Below are positions 26,117-35,048 of a stretch of DNA of 64,000 bases, piece by piece; position 1 is the first letter of the stretch, and each line of letters opens with the position of its first letter. This DNA is from Heteroscillospira sp050943935 (lineage in GTDB: Bacteria > Bacillota > Clostridia > Oscillospirales > Oscillospiraceae), in NCBI GenBank assembly GCA_050943935.1, contig JBMNQC010000004.1:1-64000 (forward strand). The letters run 5' to 3'. The position numbers were made by a program, and so were the translations under genes. Under the pieces are notes generated by a model. It made no database searches. It had not been told where the DNA came from and saw only the letters and a list, made by a program, of their open reading frames with translations.

Positions 26117-26328
26117 TTACCCCTGTCAGGGGGTGCCAACTGCGCGGCGGTCTTTTTCTCTACCGTCTTGGTATTTTTTTCATACTTGGACCTGGGTCCC
26201 ATTACCTCGCGGCCGCAGCCCAGGCAGCGGAGCTTAAAATCCGCGCCAATGCGCAGCACCTCCCAGCGGCAGCTGCCGCAGGGATGTGGTTTTTTCATAT
26301 TCAAAATATCGCCAACTTCAATATTCAA
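26113..26328 (-). CDS. DUF951 family protein
   Basis: 71 residues. It has the family signature VGDILNMKKPHPCGSCRWEVLRIGADFKLRCLGCG with a conserved Cys pair, then GREVMGPRSKYEK. It is small and probably a zinc- or nucleic-acid-binding protein; function unknown. The start is TTG 26328, preceded by GGAGGATTATTT. Confidence 0.85.
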   Translation of the reverse strand: MNIEVGDILNMKKPHPCGSCRWEVLRIGADFKLRCLGCGREVMGPRSKYEKNTKTVEKKTAAQLAPPDRGN

Positions 26329-26389
26329 AAATAATCCTCCTATCTTGGGGCATAATGAGCTCAGAAAGATTTTTCAGGGGGTAACAGTC

Positions 26390-26707
26390 ATGGCAAAAAT
26401 AACCGCAAACTTTTCCGACAGAGACAGCGCGAATCTCACTCTCATGCGCCTGCGGCGCACAGGCGTGGACTTCGACCTGCTGAAGCTCACGAGCCGGCCC
26501 GCCGAGGGTCAGAGCACCACAGCTTCCCTGCTTTTCGGCATGAACGCCACGCCCGCAGAAACCATCACCTGTCCTCAGCGCCGTGAGGATGTGACTCAGG
26601 ATGCGCTGCCCACGGAAATGCAGCTGAGCGTAAAATCCAGCCATCTTGAAAAGGCCTGGGATGTTCTGCGAAGCACCGGAGCCAAAAACATCCAGTCCCG
26701 GAACTGA
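26390..26707 (+). CDS. Small uncharacterised protein
   Basis: 105 residues, cytosolic, beginning MAKITANFSDRDSANLTLMRLRR. The first 40 residues have a beta-alpha pattern reminiscent of general stress 17M/YflT-type domains, but the match is weak. The start ATG 26390 follows CAGGGGGTAACAGTC. Its stop abuts the stop of rarA on the opposite strand. Confidence 0.65.
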   Translation: MAKITANFSDRDSANLTLMRLRRTGVDFDLLKLTSRPAEGQSTTASLLFGMNATPAETITCPQRREDVTQDALPTEMQLSVKSSHLEKAWDVLRSTGAKNIQSRN

Positions 26708-27964
26708 CTATTTTATCTTTTCCCAATAGAGCCGCGCCGCCTGCTCGGTCTTGTTGTCGCCGTATTCATAATATCTGGCGTTCTTCAGGTTATCGGGCAG
26801 GTACTGCTGCTCTACATAGTGGCCAGGAAAATCGTGGGGATATTTGTAGCCCTGCTCCCGCTCGAAGCCCGCGCCGTCGGCGTGGACGTTTTGAAGCTCC
26901 CTCGGCACTCCGCCCGTCTTGCCCGCGCGCACATCCGCCCAGGCCCGGGATATGCCCACACAGGCGGAGTTGGACTTAGGCCAGGTGCTGAGCAGTATGA
27001 CAGCCTCGCCCAGAGGCAGCTGTGCCTCTGGCAGGCCCAGCTGCATTGCGCTGTCCACGCAGGCCTTTATTATTGGCACAGCCATGGGGTAGGCCAGACC
27101 CACATCCTCAGAGGCCGAGCACAGTATGCGCCGGCAGGCGCCAATTAAATCTCCCGCCTCAAGCAGGCGGGCCAGATAGTGCAGGGCGGCGTCCGGGTCG
27201 GAGCCGCGCATGGACTTCATAAGGGCGGATACTATGTCGAAATGGTCGTCCCCGTCCCTGTCGTAACGCATGGCGCTGCGCTGGGTTAGCTGGGCGGCGT
27301 CCTCCATAGTCAGCAGCACCGCGCCGTCCTTCCGGTGGGCGGTGGCAAACAGAAGCTCCACGGCGTTCACGGCCTTGCGCACATCTCCGCCGCAGCTGCG
27401 GGCTATATGCTCCACAACCCCCGGCTCAGTCTGCGCCTCCGCGCCCTCCCGCTTTTCCAGATAGGCTATGGCCCGCTCCACGGCGGGTACGGCGTCCTCG
27501 GCCGTGACCTGCTTGAACTCAAACACGGTGCTGCGGCTGAGTATGGCGTTGAAGATATAGAAATATGGATTTTCCGTAGTAGATGCGATAAGTGTTATCT
27601 TGCCGTTTTCTATGAACTCCAGCAGAGACTGCTGCTGGCGCTTGTTGAAATACTGGATCTCATCCAGATAAAGCAGCACACCTCCCGGGGTGAGGAAGGT
27701 GTCCAGCTCGTCGATAATCTTTTTGATATCGGCTATTCCGGCGGTAGTTGCGTTCAGCTTGCGCAGGGTACGGTTGGTCTGACTGGCGATTATGCGCGCA
27801 GCCGTGGTCTTGCCCGTGCCTGAGGGGCCGTAAAATATCATGTTCGGGATATCCCCGCTTTTTACTATGCGGGTTAGCAGTCCGTCCTCCCCCAGTATAT
27901 GGCGCTGGCCCACCATATCCTCCAGTCTTTCCGGACGCAGCTCGTCCGCCAGGGGTCTGTACAT
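26708..27964 (-). CDS. rarA: Replication-associated recombination protein A (AAA ATPase)
   Basis: 418 residues. Walker A is GPSGTGKTT, Walker B is LLYLDEIQYF and the sensor-1 segment is ASTTENPYFY. The N-terminus MYRPLADELRPERLEDMVGQRHILG is typical of RarA/MgsA/WRNIP1. It acts at stalled replication forks. Length is normal. Start ATG 27964 follows GGAGGTAAGGAAAT. Confidence 0.95.
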   Translation of the reverse strand: MYRPLADELRPERLEDMVGQRHILGEDGLLTRIVKSGDIPNMIFYGPSGTGKTTAARIIASQTNRTLRKLNATTAGIADIKKIIDELDTFLTPGGVLLYLDEIQYFNKRQQQSLLEFIENGKITLIASTTENPYFYIFNAILSRSTVFEFKQVTAEDAVPAVERAIAYLEKREGAEAQTEPGVVEHIARSCGGDVRKAVNAVELLFATAHRKDGAVLLTMEDAAQLTQRSAMRYDRDGDDHFDIVSALMKSMRGSDPDAALHYLARLLEAGDLIGACRRILCSASEDVGLAYPMAVPIIKACVDSAMQLGLPEAQLPLGEAVILLSTWPKSNSACVGISRAWADVRAGKTGGVPRELQNVHADGAGFEREQGYKYPHDFPGHYVEQQYLPDNLKNARYYEYGDNKTEQAARLYWEKIK

Positions 27965-28023
27965 ATTTCCTTACCTCCTTCCACTACCTCAAAAAAGAGG
28001 CATTGCCACTTTTTTGAAAAAGC

Positions 28024-28046
28024 AGGGCGCGGCATAAGCCGCGCCC
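28024..28046 (-). terminator. Terminator of glyA
   Basis: GGGCGCGG / CCGCGCCC stem followed on the minus strand by TGCTTTTT. Confidence 0.75.
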
Positions 28047-28052
28047 GTTATT

Positions 28053-29297
28053 TTAATACAGGGGGAAGCGGCTGCAGAGAGCCACGGCCCGGTCACGAAT
28101 CTCATCCTGCTTCTCGTCGAACTGGCGGATAGCCATGACGATAAGCTCGGCCACCTCAGCCATCTCGGCCTCGCGGAAGCCGCGGGTGGTGACAGCGGGA
28201 GAGCCCAGGCGCAGACCGCTGGTTTCTGCGGCGCTGGCAGGGTCGTCGGGAATCTTGTTCTTATTGGTGGTAATGTGCAGCTGCTCCAGGCGGCTCTCCA
28301 GCTCGCGGCCGGATATGCCCTCCTCACGGAGGTCAAGGAGCACCAGATGGTTGTCCGTACCGCCGGAGACCATCTTTATGCCGTGGGAACGCAGGCCCTC
28401 GGCCAGAGCCGCGGCATTCAGAACCACCTGCTTGGCGTAGTCGGTAAACTCCGGGCGCAGGGCCTCACCCAGAGCCACGGCCTTGGCAGCCACGATGTGC
28501 ATGAGGGGGCCGCCCTGTGAGCCGGGGAAAATGGCGCTGTTTATCTTCTTGGCAATATCCGGGTCATTGGTGAGTATCATGCCGCCCCGGGGACCGCGGA
28601 GGGTCTTGTGGGTGGTGGTAGTGGTCACATGGGCGTAGGGCACGGGGCTGGGGTGCGCACCGCCGGCCACCAGACCTGCGATATGGGCCATATCCACCAT
28701 CAGGTATGCGCCTGCCTCGTCGGCTATCTCGCGGAAGCGCTTAAAATCTATCACGCGGGGGTAGGCGCTGGCGCCGGCGATTATCATGCGGGGCTTGTGC
28801 TCCAGAGCCAGCTCGCGCACCCGGTCGTAATCTATTACGCCGGTCTGGGGATCGACGCCGTAGGAGACTATATTGTAGTTTTTACCGGAGAAGTTTGCGG
28901 GGCAGCCATGGGTGAGGTGTCCGCCGTGACCGAGATCCATGCCCATGACGGTGTCGCCCACATTGCACAGAGCCAGATACACGGCGTAGTTTGCCTGAGC
29001 TCCGCTGTGGGGCTGAACATTGGCGTAGGAGCAGCCGAACAACTGCTTTGCGCGCTCTATGGCGATGTTCTCTGCGATATCCACGCACTCGCAGCCGCCG
29101 TAGTAGCGCTTGCCGGGATACCCCTCGGCGTATTTGTTGGTAAGCACGCTGCCGGCTGCGGCCAGCACGGCCTCACTTACCACATTTTCGGAGGCAATAA
29201 GCTCAATATGGGTTCTGAGTCTGTCCAGCTCCTGAGAGATGGCGCCGCCTATCTCCGGGTCCTGAGCTGAAACCACGTCGATGAGTTCTTTTACCAT
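28053..29297 (-). CDS. glyA: Serine hydroxymethyltransferase
   Basis: 414 residues. The PLP lysine motif is TTTTHKTLRGPRGG. IELIASENVVSEAVL, NKYAEGYPGKRYYGGCE and PHSGAQANYAVY are diagnostic. It converts serine plus tetrahydrofolate to glycine and methylene-tetrahydrofolate. The start ATG 29297 follows GGAGAAAGG. No glycine riboswitch is seen in the short leader. Confidence 0.97.
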   Translation of the reverse strand: MVKELIDVVSAQDPEIGGAISQELDRLRTHIELIASENVVSEAVLAAAGSVLTNKYAEGYPGKRYYGGCECVDIAENIAIERAKQLFGCSYANVQPHSGAQANYAVYLALCNVGDTVMGMDLGHGGHLTHGCPANFSGKNYNIVSYGVDPQTGVIDYDRVRELALEHKPRMIIAGASAYPRVIDFKRFREIADEAGAYLMVDMAHIAGLVAGGAHPSPVPYAHVTTTTTHKTLRGPRGGMILTNDPDIAKKINSAIFPGSQGGPLMHIVAAKAVALGEALRPEFTDYAKQVVLNAAALAEGLRSHGIKMVSGGTDNHLVLLDLREEGISGRELESRLEQLHITTNKNKIPDDPASAAETSGLRLGSPAVTTRGFREAEMAEVAELIVMAIRQFDEKQDEIRDRAVALCSRFPLY

Positions 29298-29354
29298 TGG
29301 TTCAATCCCTTTCTCCTGTAAGTATAGCTTGGGTTTATTTTATTCTGTTAAAGT

Positions 29355-29383
29355 ATTATATCGGATTTCTCAGCGTTTTACAA
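29355..29383 (-). promoter_or_regulatory. glyA promoter
   Basis: TTGTAA (29383-29378) and TATAAT (29360-29355), 17-bp spacer, about 58 bp upstream of the start. Confidence 0.75.
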
Positions 29384-29503
29384 TCGGGGAAAGAACTAAA
29401 ATCCTTTCAATTCTACTGTATTTGTGCTACAATATCCGCAAAAGAAGGCGCAAAAAATCGTGCGTCTGAGAAAAACATCTGTTTTCTGGTTATGGAGAAA
29501 AAT

Positions 29504-30136
29504 ATGAGAACACCTGAACAAGTTAATGAAATCGTATCCCGCCTGGAGGAGGAATATCCCCTGGCGGACTGCACCCTCGATTACCGCAAGGACTATGAGC
29601 TGCTGTTTTCCGTGCGTCTGGCCGCCCAGTGCACGGACGAGAGGGTAAATCAGATTACCCCCGCCCTCTTCGCCCGCTTCCCCACTCTTGAGGCTTTTGC
29701 CGAAGCCGACGTGGCCGAGGTGGAGGAGCTTATACACTCCTGCGGCTTTTTCCGGGCCAAGGCCAGGGACATAGTGCTATGCGCCCAGATGCTTCTGGAA
29801 AAGCACGGCGGAAAAGTGCCGGACACCATGGAGGAGCTGGTGGCTCTGCCCGGTGTGGGCCGCAAGACCGCAAATCTCATTCTGGGCGATGTGTTCCGCA
29901 AGCCCGCCGTGGTGGTGGACACCCATTGTATACGCCTCTCCAACCGCATGGGGCTTGTGGACAATCTGAAAGACCCTGTAAAAATAGAGCGCGCCCTGCG
30001 GGCGATACTTCCCCCGGAAAAATCCTCCAATTTCTGCCACAGGCTGGTGCACCACGGCCGCGCCGTGTGCACAGCCAGAAAGCCCGAGTGCCAAAGCTGC
30101 TGTCTCCGTCCCGTCTGCCAGAGCTACTCCGGCTGA
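29504..30136 (+). CDS. nth: Endonuclease III
   Basis: 210 residues. The HhH motif with catalytic lysine is LPGVGRKTANLIL, followed by the catalytic aspartate in VVVDTHCIRLSNRMG. A 4Fe-4S loop C-x6-C-x2-C-x5-C closes the protein (CTARKPECQSCCLRPVC). It removes oxidised pyrimidines in base-excision repair. Start ATG 29504 follows GGAG; ATG 29492 is an alternative with no spacing. Confidence 0.95.
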   Translation: MRTPEQVNEIVSRLEEEYPLADCTLDYRKDYELLFSVRLAAQCTDERVNQITPALFARFPTLEAFAEADVAEVEELIHSCGFFRAKARDIVLCAQMLLEKHGGKVPDTMEELVALPGVGRKTANLILGDVFRKPAVVVDTHCIRLSNRMGLVDNLKDPVKIERALRAILPPEKSSNFCHRLVHHGRAVCTARKPECQSCCLRPVCQSYSG

Positions 30137-30167
30137 GACTGTCGAAAAAACACAGGCGTTTATAAAA

Positions 30168-30211
30168 CCGAAGCTCCCCGGAGAACTTTTTCATTCTCGG
30201 GGAGCTTTGAT
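30168..30211. terminator. Bidirectional terminator
   Basis: AAGCTCCCCGGAGAA / TTCTCGGGGAGCTT stem between the convergent nth and diguanylate cyclase genes; T-rich flank on the + side. Confidence 0.75.
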
Positions 30212-30212
30212 T

Positions 30213-31133
30213 TTATTTGTTTTCATTCCAGATAACATAGCTGTTTTTCCGTCTCTTGGCCTTGTAAAGGGCATTGTCGGCTTTGGCAAACAGCTCGTCT
30301 ACAGTCCGGCCGTCTTTTGGAAAAAGAGATACGCCCACGCTGCGGGTCACGCCCAGACCGCTGCCCGGCAGAGCCAGTATCTGCTCCAGCTTGCGGCGCA
30401 GTATATCCTCATTTGGCACATCGGCCATAAGAACCACAAACTCATCTCCGCCCCAGCGTCCCACTATGTCCGTATGGCGAAAGATGGAGCTTATCTGCTC
30501 GGCACATTCACGCAGCACCCGGTCTCCCTCCCGGTGTCCATGATAGTCGTTTATCTGCTTAAAATTGTCCAGATCCAGCATGATAAGGGCGTGGCAGCGG
30601 CTTGGGTTGCTGCTCAGCACCCTGGCGGTACAGCTTTCAAAGCAGCGGCGGTTGAGCAGCCTTGTCAAGCTGTCACGCTCAGCTCTCTGCCTGTATTCCT
30701 CACTCTGGCGCATAAGCCTGTCAACATTGGATACCGCGCCGATAATGGATACGATTTCGCCCCGCACTTCCTTTGCCATCATGTCTATCTTGCACCAGAC
30801 GCTGCCCTCTCCATCGGCATTTACTCTGGCATAGCAGCTGCTGCGGCCCTTCTTCCTGGCCTCATCAAAGGCGTCGGCCACCACATTCTGGTCCTCGCGG
30901 TCGTAAAAATAGTCGTACACCTTACGTCTATACTCATCAAGGCTCAGGCCGTCAAAAGCGCTCAGCTCCCGGCGCACCTGCGCCTCATCTTTAAACAGCA
31001 CGGCCTCCGTATTCATAAAGCACACATAGCGCAGCTCACTAAGCTCCAGCTCAAACACACAGAGCTGGGCAGCCTTTATACCTGAGTAGAGTACCTCCTC
31101 ATATCGAATCAGTTCATGCTCTCTGTACGTCAA
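30213..31133 (-). CDS. PAS-GGDEF diguanylate cyclase
   Basis: 306 residues. An N-terminal PAS-like sensor (about 1-140) is followed by a GGDEF domain (about 155-305). The active site GRWGGDEF is intact, and an inhibitory RxxD site (RHTD) lies five residues before it. It makes cyclic-di-GMP from GTP. I chose TTG 31133 as start: AGGAG lies 8 nt upstream, and the likely -10 box TATACT (about 31172-31177) lies inside the longer open frame, so longer starts would not be transcribed. No membrane helices, so cytosolic. Confidence 0.87.
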   Translation of the reverse strand: MTYREHELIRYEEVLYSGIKAAQLCVFELELSELRYVCFMNTEAVLFKDEAQVRRELSAFDGLSLDEYRRKVYDYFYDREDQNVVADAFDEARKKGRSSCYARVNADGEGSVWCKIDMMAKEVRGEIVSIIGAVSNVDRLMRQSEEYRQRAERDSLTRLLNRRCFESCTARVLSSNPSRCHALIMLDLDNFKQINDYHGHREGDRVLRECAEQISSIFRHTDIVGRWGGDEFVVLMADVPNEDILRRKLEQILALPGSGLGVTRSVGVSLFPKDGRTVDELFAKADNALYKAKRRKNSYVIWNENK

Positions 31134-31290
31134 TACTATCACTCCTGCCGCGTTAGAATGATCTCGAGTAAAGTATAACACAAAAGTCCGCGCTTTGCAT
31201 CCCTTCAGCGAAAAAAATTGCCAATTTTAACTTTCTCATACAAACAAGTTCTGGTATAGTGTTCTTACAGCTTTGAAAGGATGTATGCAC

Positions 31291-31746
31291 ATGATACGAA
31301 AAGACCGTGAGCGGGACGCTTCCTTCGCTCTGGAAGTTTTAAGGCAAGCCCCCTATGCCACTTTGTCCCTGGTGACAGACGGCGACGAACCGTATGGAAT
31401 CCCCGTATCCCCCGTGGTAACGGATAATGGCATTTATTTTCATTGCGCCCTTGAGGGAAAAAAGCTTGACTGCATCCGGGCCCATCCCACGGTAAGCCTC
31501 AGCGCTGTAAGCCGCCTGCGCACTATAGGAGAGGAATACACTCTGTCCTACGACTCCGCCGTAGCCTCCGGCCGGGCGGAGATAGTGGAGGATACGGAGG
31601 AAAAGCGCGCGGCGCTCTACGCCATATGCCTGCGCTACACCCCGGAATATATGGATCGCTTCGAAAGCGCCGCCCGGGCCGTAAACAAAACCTGCATAGT
31701 CCGCATAATCCCGGACAAGCTGACAGGCAAGCAGAACCCACGATAA
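31291..31746 (+). CDS. Pyridoxamine-5'-phosphate-oxidase-like (NimA-type) flavoprotein
   Basis: 151 residues. The split-barrel FMN-binding fold is seen in ALEVLRQAPYATLSLVTDGD, PYGIPVSPVV, IYFHCALEGKKLDCIRAHPTVSL. Relatives include NimA-like nitroimidazole reductases and heme-binding proteins. The substrate is unknown. I chose ATG 31291, 10 nt after AAAGG; ATG 31285 is possible. Confidence 0.85.
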   Translation: MIRKDRERDASFALEVLRQAPYATLSLVTDGDEPYGIPVSPVVTDNGIYFHCALEGKKLDCIRAHPTVSLSAVSRLRTIGEEYTLSYDSAVASGRAEIVEDTEEKRAALYAICLRYTPEYMDRFESAARAVNKTCIVRIIPDKLTGKQNPR

Positions 31747-31747
31747 C

Positions 31748-31790
31748 GAAAAGCACCGTGTCTGACGAAACGTCGGATACGGTGCTCTTT
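31748..31790. terminator. Bidirectional terminator
   Basis: AAAAGCACCGT / ACGGTGCTCTTT with an inner repeat (TGACG.CGTCGGA) between two convergent genes. Confidence 0.7.
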
Positions 31791-31791
31791 G

Positions 31792-32391
31792 TTACTTTTT
31801 GCGCGGTCTGGTCAGCCGCCTGTTCATATACCTGGGATTTATAATGAAGATATAAAGCAGAACAGCGGATAAAATAAGCGCAGTTCCTACAAAATACAGC
31901 TTGCTGTAATATCCAAACAGCATCGCAGACAGCTGCACAAGGCAATACAGCAGCTCAATCCCGGTGTTCTTTTGGCGCTGCGCGGTATTTGCCTCATATC
32001 TAAGGTTCCAGCTCATCCATACAGAAGCGGCAGCCAGCGGAATAAGCTTGACTGCCAGCTCAATGGCTTTCAGTTTCGGGTCTTCCGTGATTTGGCTCGG
32101 CCGCATCGCGGCGTTCAAAAACGCCGCCTGTGAAATTATCGCTATTAAGGTAAGATTAGTGCGCAATATTTTCTTATCTGTCTTTTTCCCGCTCTGTTTA
32201 TCCGCCGCCAGTTCATCCAATGAGACGGCATATACAGCGGCAAGTTCTATCAGATTGCCGGAGCTGGGTACAGTCTGGTCGTTTTCCCATTTAGTCACGG
32301 CCTGCCTGCTCACGCCCACAAGCTCCGCCGCCTTTTCCTGCGACAGGCCTTTTCTTATCCTGTGCATTTTCAGCTTTTCGCCAAGCGTCAT
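31792..32391 (-). CDS. XRE-family regulator with membrane helices
   Basis: 199 residues: an N-terminal Cro/CI-type HTH (LGEKLKMHRIRKGLSQEKAAELVGVSRQAVTKWE), a linker, then about four hydrophobic helices in the C-terminal half. It is probably a membrane-tethered transcription factor, a layout frequent in Firmicutes. The start ATG 32391 follows GGAGGCGATATT. The upstream membrane-protein gene on the same strand (63 bp away) may be a partner. Confidence 0.85.
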   Translation of the reverse strand: MTLGEKLKMHRIRKGLSQEKAAELVGVSRQAVTKWENDQTVPSSGNLIELAAVYAVSLDELAADKQSGKKTDKKILRTNLTLIAIISQAAFLNAAMRPSQITEDPKLKAIELAVKLIPLAAASVWMSWNLRYEANTAQRQKNTGIELLYCLVQLSAMLFGYYSKLYFVGTALILSAVLLYIFIINPRYMNRRLTRPRKK

Positions 32392-32453
32392 AATATCGCC
32401 TCCTGCCGCTATTTTATCTGATAACGGGCTTTTTTCTACCAACTATTATGCAA

Positions 32454-33278
32454 CTATCGGTTGCCGCAGGTAAATTCAGCCGAATTTTGCTGTTTATTTT
32501 TATAGTACAGACAGGAAAAGGCGGTGATGGCCGCGGCTCCCAAGGACAGGAGGGGCACATACAGCATAATGCCCGCCTCAGGCAGGATCAGGGGCAGCAG
32601 GCCCGCCGCCGCAGCCCCCGTGAGCAGCAGCCAGATCTTTACGGGCTTCTGCCGCAGCCGGCTTTCCGGCGCCATAAGCTCCGCAAAAGTGACCAGCAGG
32701 GGCGGCGCGCAGAAATACACCCTCTTAACCGCCGTGGGCACAAGGCAGAAGGCAAAGAGCAGCGCCGCCATGAAGCCCCAGCGGCGCAGGCGCTGACAAA
32801 ATGGCCGGGCGGGAGACTGAGGACTGTCCTGCCGCAGGCCCCATTTGTTCAGCAGCAGCTGGCCCAGAGCTATGCAGCTGCTTAGAGCCAGCACGGCCAC
32901 GGGATATACCCAGGCCTCGGTTTTCAAAAATATCGGCAGTATGCAGGCGGATATGAGCGGTATCAGGGTGCTGCCGCTCACGGCCAGCAGGGCGGCTGTG
33001 TATAGAAGGCCCGCCGCAGTCTGCACAGGCAGCGGCGCGGGCAGGCAGCGTACTATAAGCACGCCGCCCACGGCCGAGGCCGTCATAAGCAGAGGCATCT
33101 GCACCCTTGTGACCCGCCAGGGCTGTCTGGGCGCCATCCAGGCCCCCGCGCACAGGGCCGCAGCCTCGGGAAACAGTATCTCCGGCTCCCGTAGGGCCCC
33201 GGCACATGCCGCCATAGCAGCCGCAAACAAAACCGTCAGCACCGGCACAAGCAATTTTTTATTCTCTGTCAAGGTCAA
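32454..33278 (-). CDS. Polytopic membrane protein, unknown function
   Basis: 274 residues, with about seven to eight hydrophobic helices in two halves separated by a hydrophilic loop near 148-168 (LRQDSPQSPARPFCQRLRR). It may be related to HPP/FUSC-type membrane families, but I cannot place it. The start at 33278 is the most upstream candidate, with no strong ribosome site visible. It is followed by the membrane-bound XRE regulator. Confidence 0.7.
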   Translation of the reverse strand: MTLTENKKLLVPVLTVLFAAAMAACAGALREPEILFPEAAALCAGAWMAPRQPWRVTRVQMPLLMTASAVGGVLIVRCLPAPLPVQTAAGLLYTAALLAVSGSTLIPLISACILPIFLKTEAWVYPVAVLALSSCIALGQLLLNKWGLRQDSPQSPARPFCQRLRRWGFMAALLFAFCLVPTAVKRVYFCAPPLLVTFAELMAPESRLRQKPVKIWLLLTGAAAAGLLPLILPEAGIMLYVPLLSLGAAAITAFSCLYYKNKQQNSAEFTCGNR

Positions 33279-33379
33279 GCTTATTCTCCTCCCCCGGCGC
33301 GCCGCCGCGCCGCATTGTATAAAGTCTAAGCGACGCGCGAAGAATTGTCAAGAATCGTCAATTTTTTCGCAGATAAGGC

Positions 33380-33421
33380 ATAAAAAAATCCCGCCCGGGC
33401 AAAACCCGGACGGGATTTTGG
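33380..33421 (-). terminator. Terminator downstream of mnmE
   Basis: AAAATCCCGTCCGGG / CCCGGGCGGGATTTTTTT on the minus strand; about 200 bp after the mnmE stop. The bases 33430-33600 between hold no gene that I can support. Confidence 0.7.
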
Positions 33422-33618
33422 ATTGCGGCCCGAAATCCGCCTTACCACTTCCCGGAAGGGGGAGTACCAGGAGTGCTTCATACGGAATCAAACTTGGGGA
33501 TGTCTGACGCTCCGTGGCTGATTTCTTTATCCGCATACAGCATACTGCAAATTTCCTCATTTTGTCTGAACGTCTCTTGAATAATTTCCAAACAATTTGT
33601 TAACAGCAGCTCACTTTT

Positions 33619-34980
33619 CTACTTGCCCACGCAGAAGCGTTCAAAAATTCTGGCTGTGATATCCTCCCGCACCGTGCGTCCGGTGAGCTCGCCCAGGGCG
33701 GACATGGCGCTCTCCACCTCGCAGAGGGCGGCGTCCGGGGTAACATGGCCCCGCACCGCATCCAGAGCCGCCTCCACGCTCTCCAGCGCGCGGCTCACAG
33801 CGCCGGCCTGGCGCTCGTTGGTGAGCACAGCTCCGCAGGAATCCCCTGTAGGGAACAGGCTTTTTATCAGCTCCTCCAGCTCATCGAAGCCGCTGCCGTC
33901 CAGAGCCGAGACTCGCACCACATGGTCGAATCTGCCGCGCAGGGCGGCCTCATCCAGTCTCCCGCTCAAATCGGACTTATTCACCAGCGCTATGGTCTTT
34001 TTGCCCGCGGCGGCCTGCAATACAGCCTCGTCCTCGGGGCTGAGGCTGCGGCTGCCGTCGAACACGGCCAGCACCAGCCCGGCCTCCTCCGCCGCCCGGT
34101 AGCTGCGCCGGACGCCTATATTCTCCACGGTGTCGTCAGTCTCCCGTATACCCGCGGTGTCCGCCAGGCGCAGCAGCACGCCGCCCAGGCGTATCCGCTC
34201 CTCTATGGTGTCCCGGGTGGTGCCGGGTATGTCCGTTACTATGGCCCGCTCATAGCCCAGCAGGGCGTTGAGTATGGAGGACTTGCCCACGTTGGGCTTG
34301 CCCACTATGGCGCAGCGCACTCCGCTGCGCACCAGCCTCCCCCGCTCGAAGCTGCCCAGGAGGGAGCGCAGCGCATCCCGTATCTCCTCAAGCTGCCCCG
34401 CGTAAGCATCAAGCTGAAAATCCTCTATCTCCTCGTCGGGATAGTCCAGCACGGCGTGGAAATGGCTCATTATATCCGTCATGGCGCCGTACACCGGCTC
34501 CACCCGTCGCAGCAGGGCTCCGCCAAGCTGGTCGGCGGCCAGATAGGCCCCCTCTGGAGTCTCGGCGTGGATGAGGTCTATTACGGCCTCCGCCTGAGTA
34601 AGGTCCATGCGTCCGTTCAGAAAGGCCCGCTTTGTGAACTCGCCCGCCAGGGCCTGCCGTGCTCCCATACGGAAAAGCAGGCGCAGGCATTCGCCCAGCA
34701 CCACCGGAGAGCCGTGGAGCTGCAGCTCCGCCGTGTCCTCGCCCGTATAGCTGCCGGGGCCGCGGCTAATGGTGCACAGGCCCATGTCCAGCACCGCGCC
34801 CTTTTCATCCCGCAACTCACCGTACACCAGCTTACGGTCGGCATATTCGCTCATTTTTCTGCCCGAGGCGGGGAAAAACACCCGGTCAGCCACGCCCACG
34901 GCGTCGTCACCGCTGAGGCGCACTATACCTATGGCGCACAGGGCGCCGCCGGTGGCGACAGCCGCAATGGTATCGGCCAT
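33619..34980 (-). CDS. mnmE: tRNA modification GTPase MnmE
   Basis: 453 residues. The N-terminal folate-binding domain starts TIAAVATGGALCAIGIVRLSG. The G domain shows GKPNVGKSS (G1), DIPGTTRD (G2 loop), DTAGIRET (G3) and NKSD (G4). The protein ends in the catalytic CxGK (FCVGK). With MnmG it modifies the wobble uridine of some tRNAs. The start ATG 34980 follows GGAGGAATGATTT. A terminator separates it from the SLH gene upstream. Confidence 0.97.
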   Translation of the reverse strand: MADTIAAVATGGALCAIGIVRLSGDDAVGVADRVFFPASGRKMSEYADRKLVYGELRDEKGAVLDMGLCTISRGPGSYTGEDTAELQLHGSPVVLGECLRLLFRMGARQALAGEFTKRAFLNGRMDLTQAEAVIDLIHAETPEGAYLAADQLGGALLRRVEPVYGAMTDIMSHFHAVLDYPDEEIEDFQLDAYAGQLEEIRDALRSLLGSFERGRLVRSGVRCAIVGKPNVGKSSILNALLGYERAIVTDIPGTTRDTIEERIRLGGVLLRLADTAGIRETDDTVENIGVRRSYRAAEEAGLVLAVFDGSRSLSPEDEAVLQAAAGKKTIALVNKSDLSGRLDEAALRGRFDHVVRVSALDGSGFDELEELIKSLFPTGDSCGAVLTNERQAGAVSRALESVEAALDAVRGHVTPDAALCEVESAMSALGELTGRTVREDITARIFERFCVGK

Positions 34981-35005
34981 AAATCATTCCTCCATAGAAA
35001 AAATC

Positions 35006-35038
35006 ACGGCAGCCGGCAATACAGCCGGCTGCCGTCGC
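35006..35038 (-). terminator. Terminator between SLH gene and mnmE
   Basis: CGGCAGCCGGC / GCCGGCTGCCG perfect stem, followed on the minus strand by TGATTTTTTC. Confidence 0.85.
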
Positions 35039-35048
35039 TTGGCTTAAT

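Noticed and set aside
33348..33560. 70-codon minus-strand frame between the membrane-protein gene and mnmE
   Set aside because: It spans the mnmE terminator and has no domain or ribosome site.
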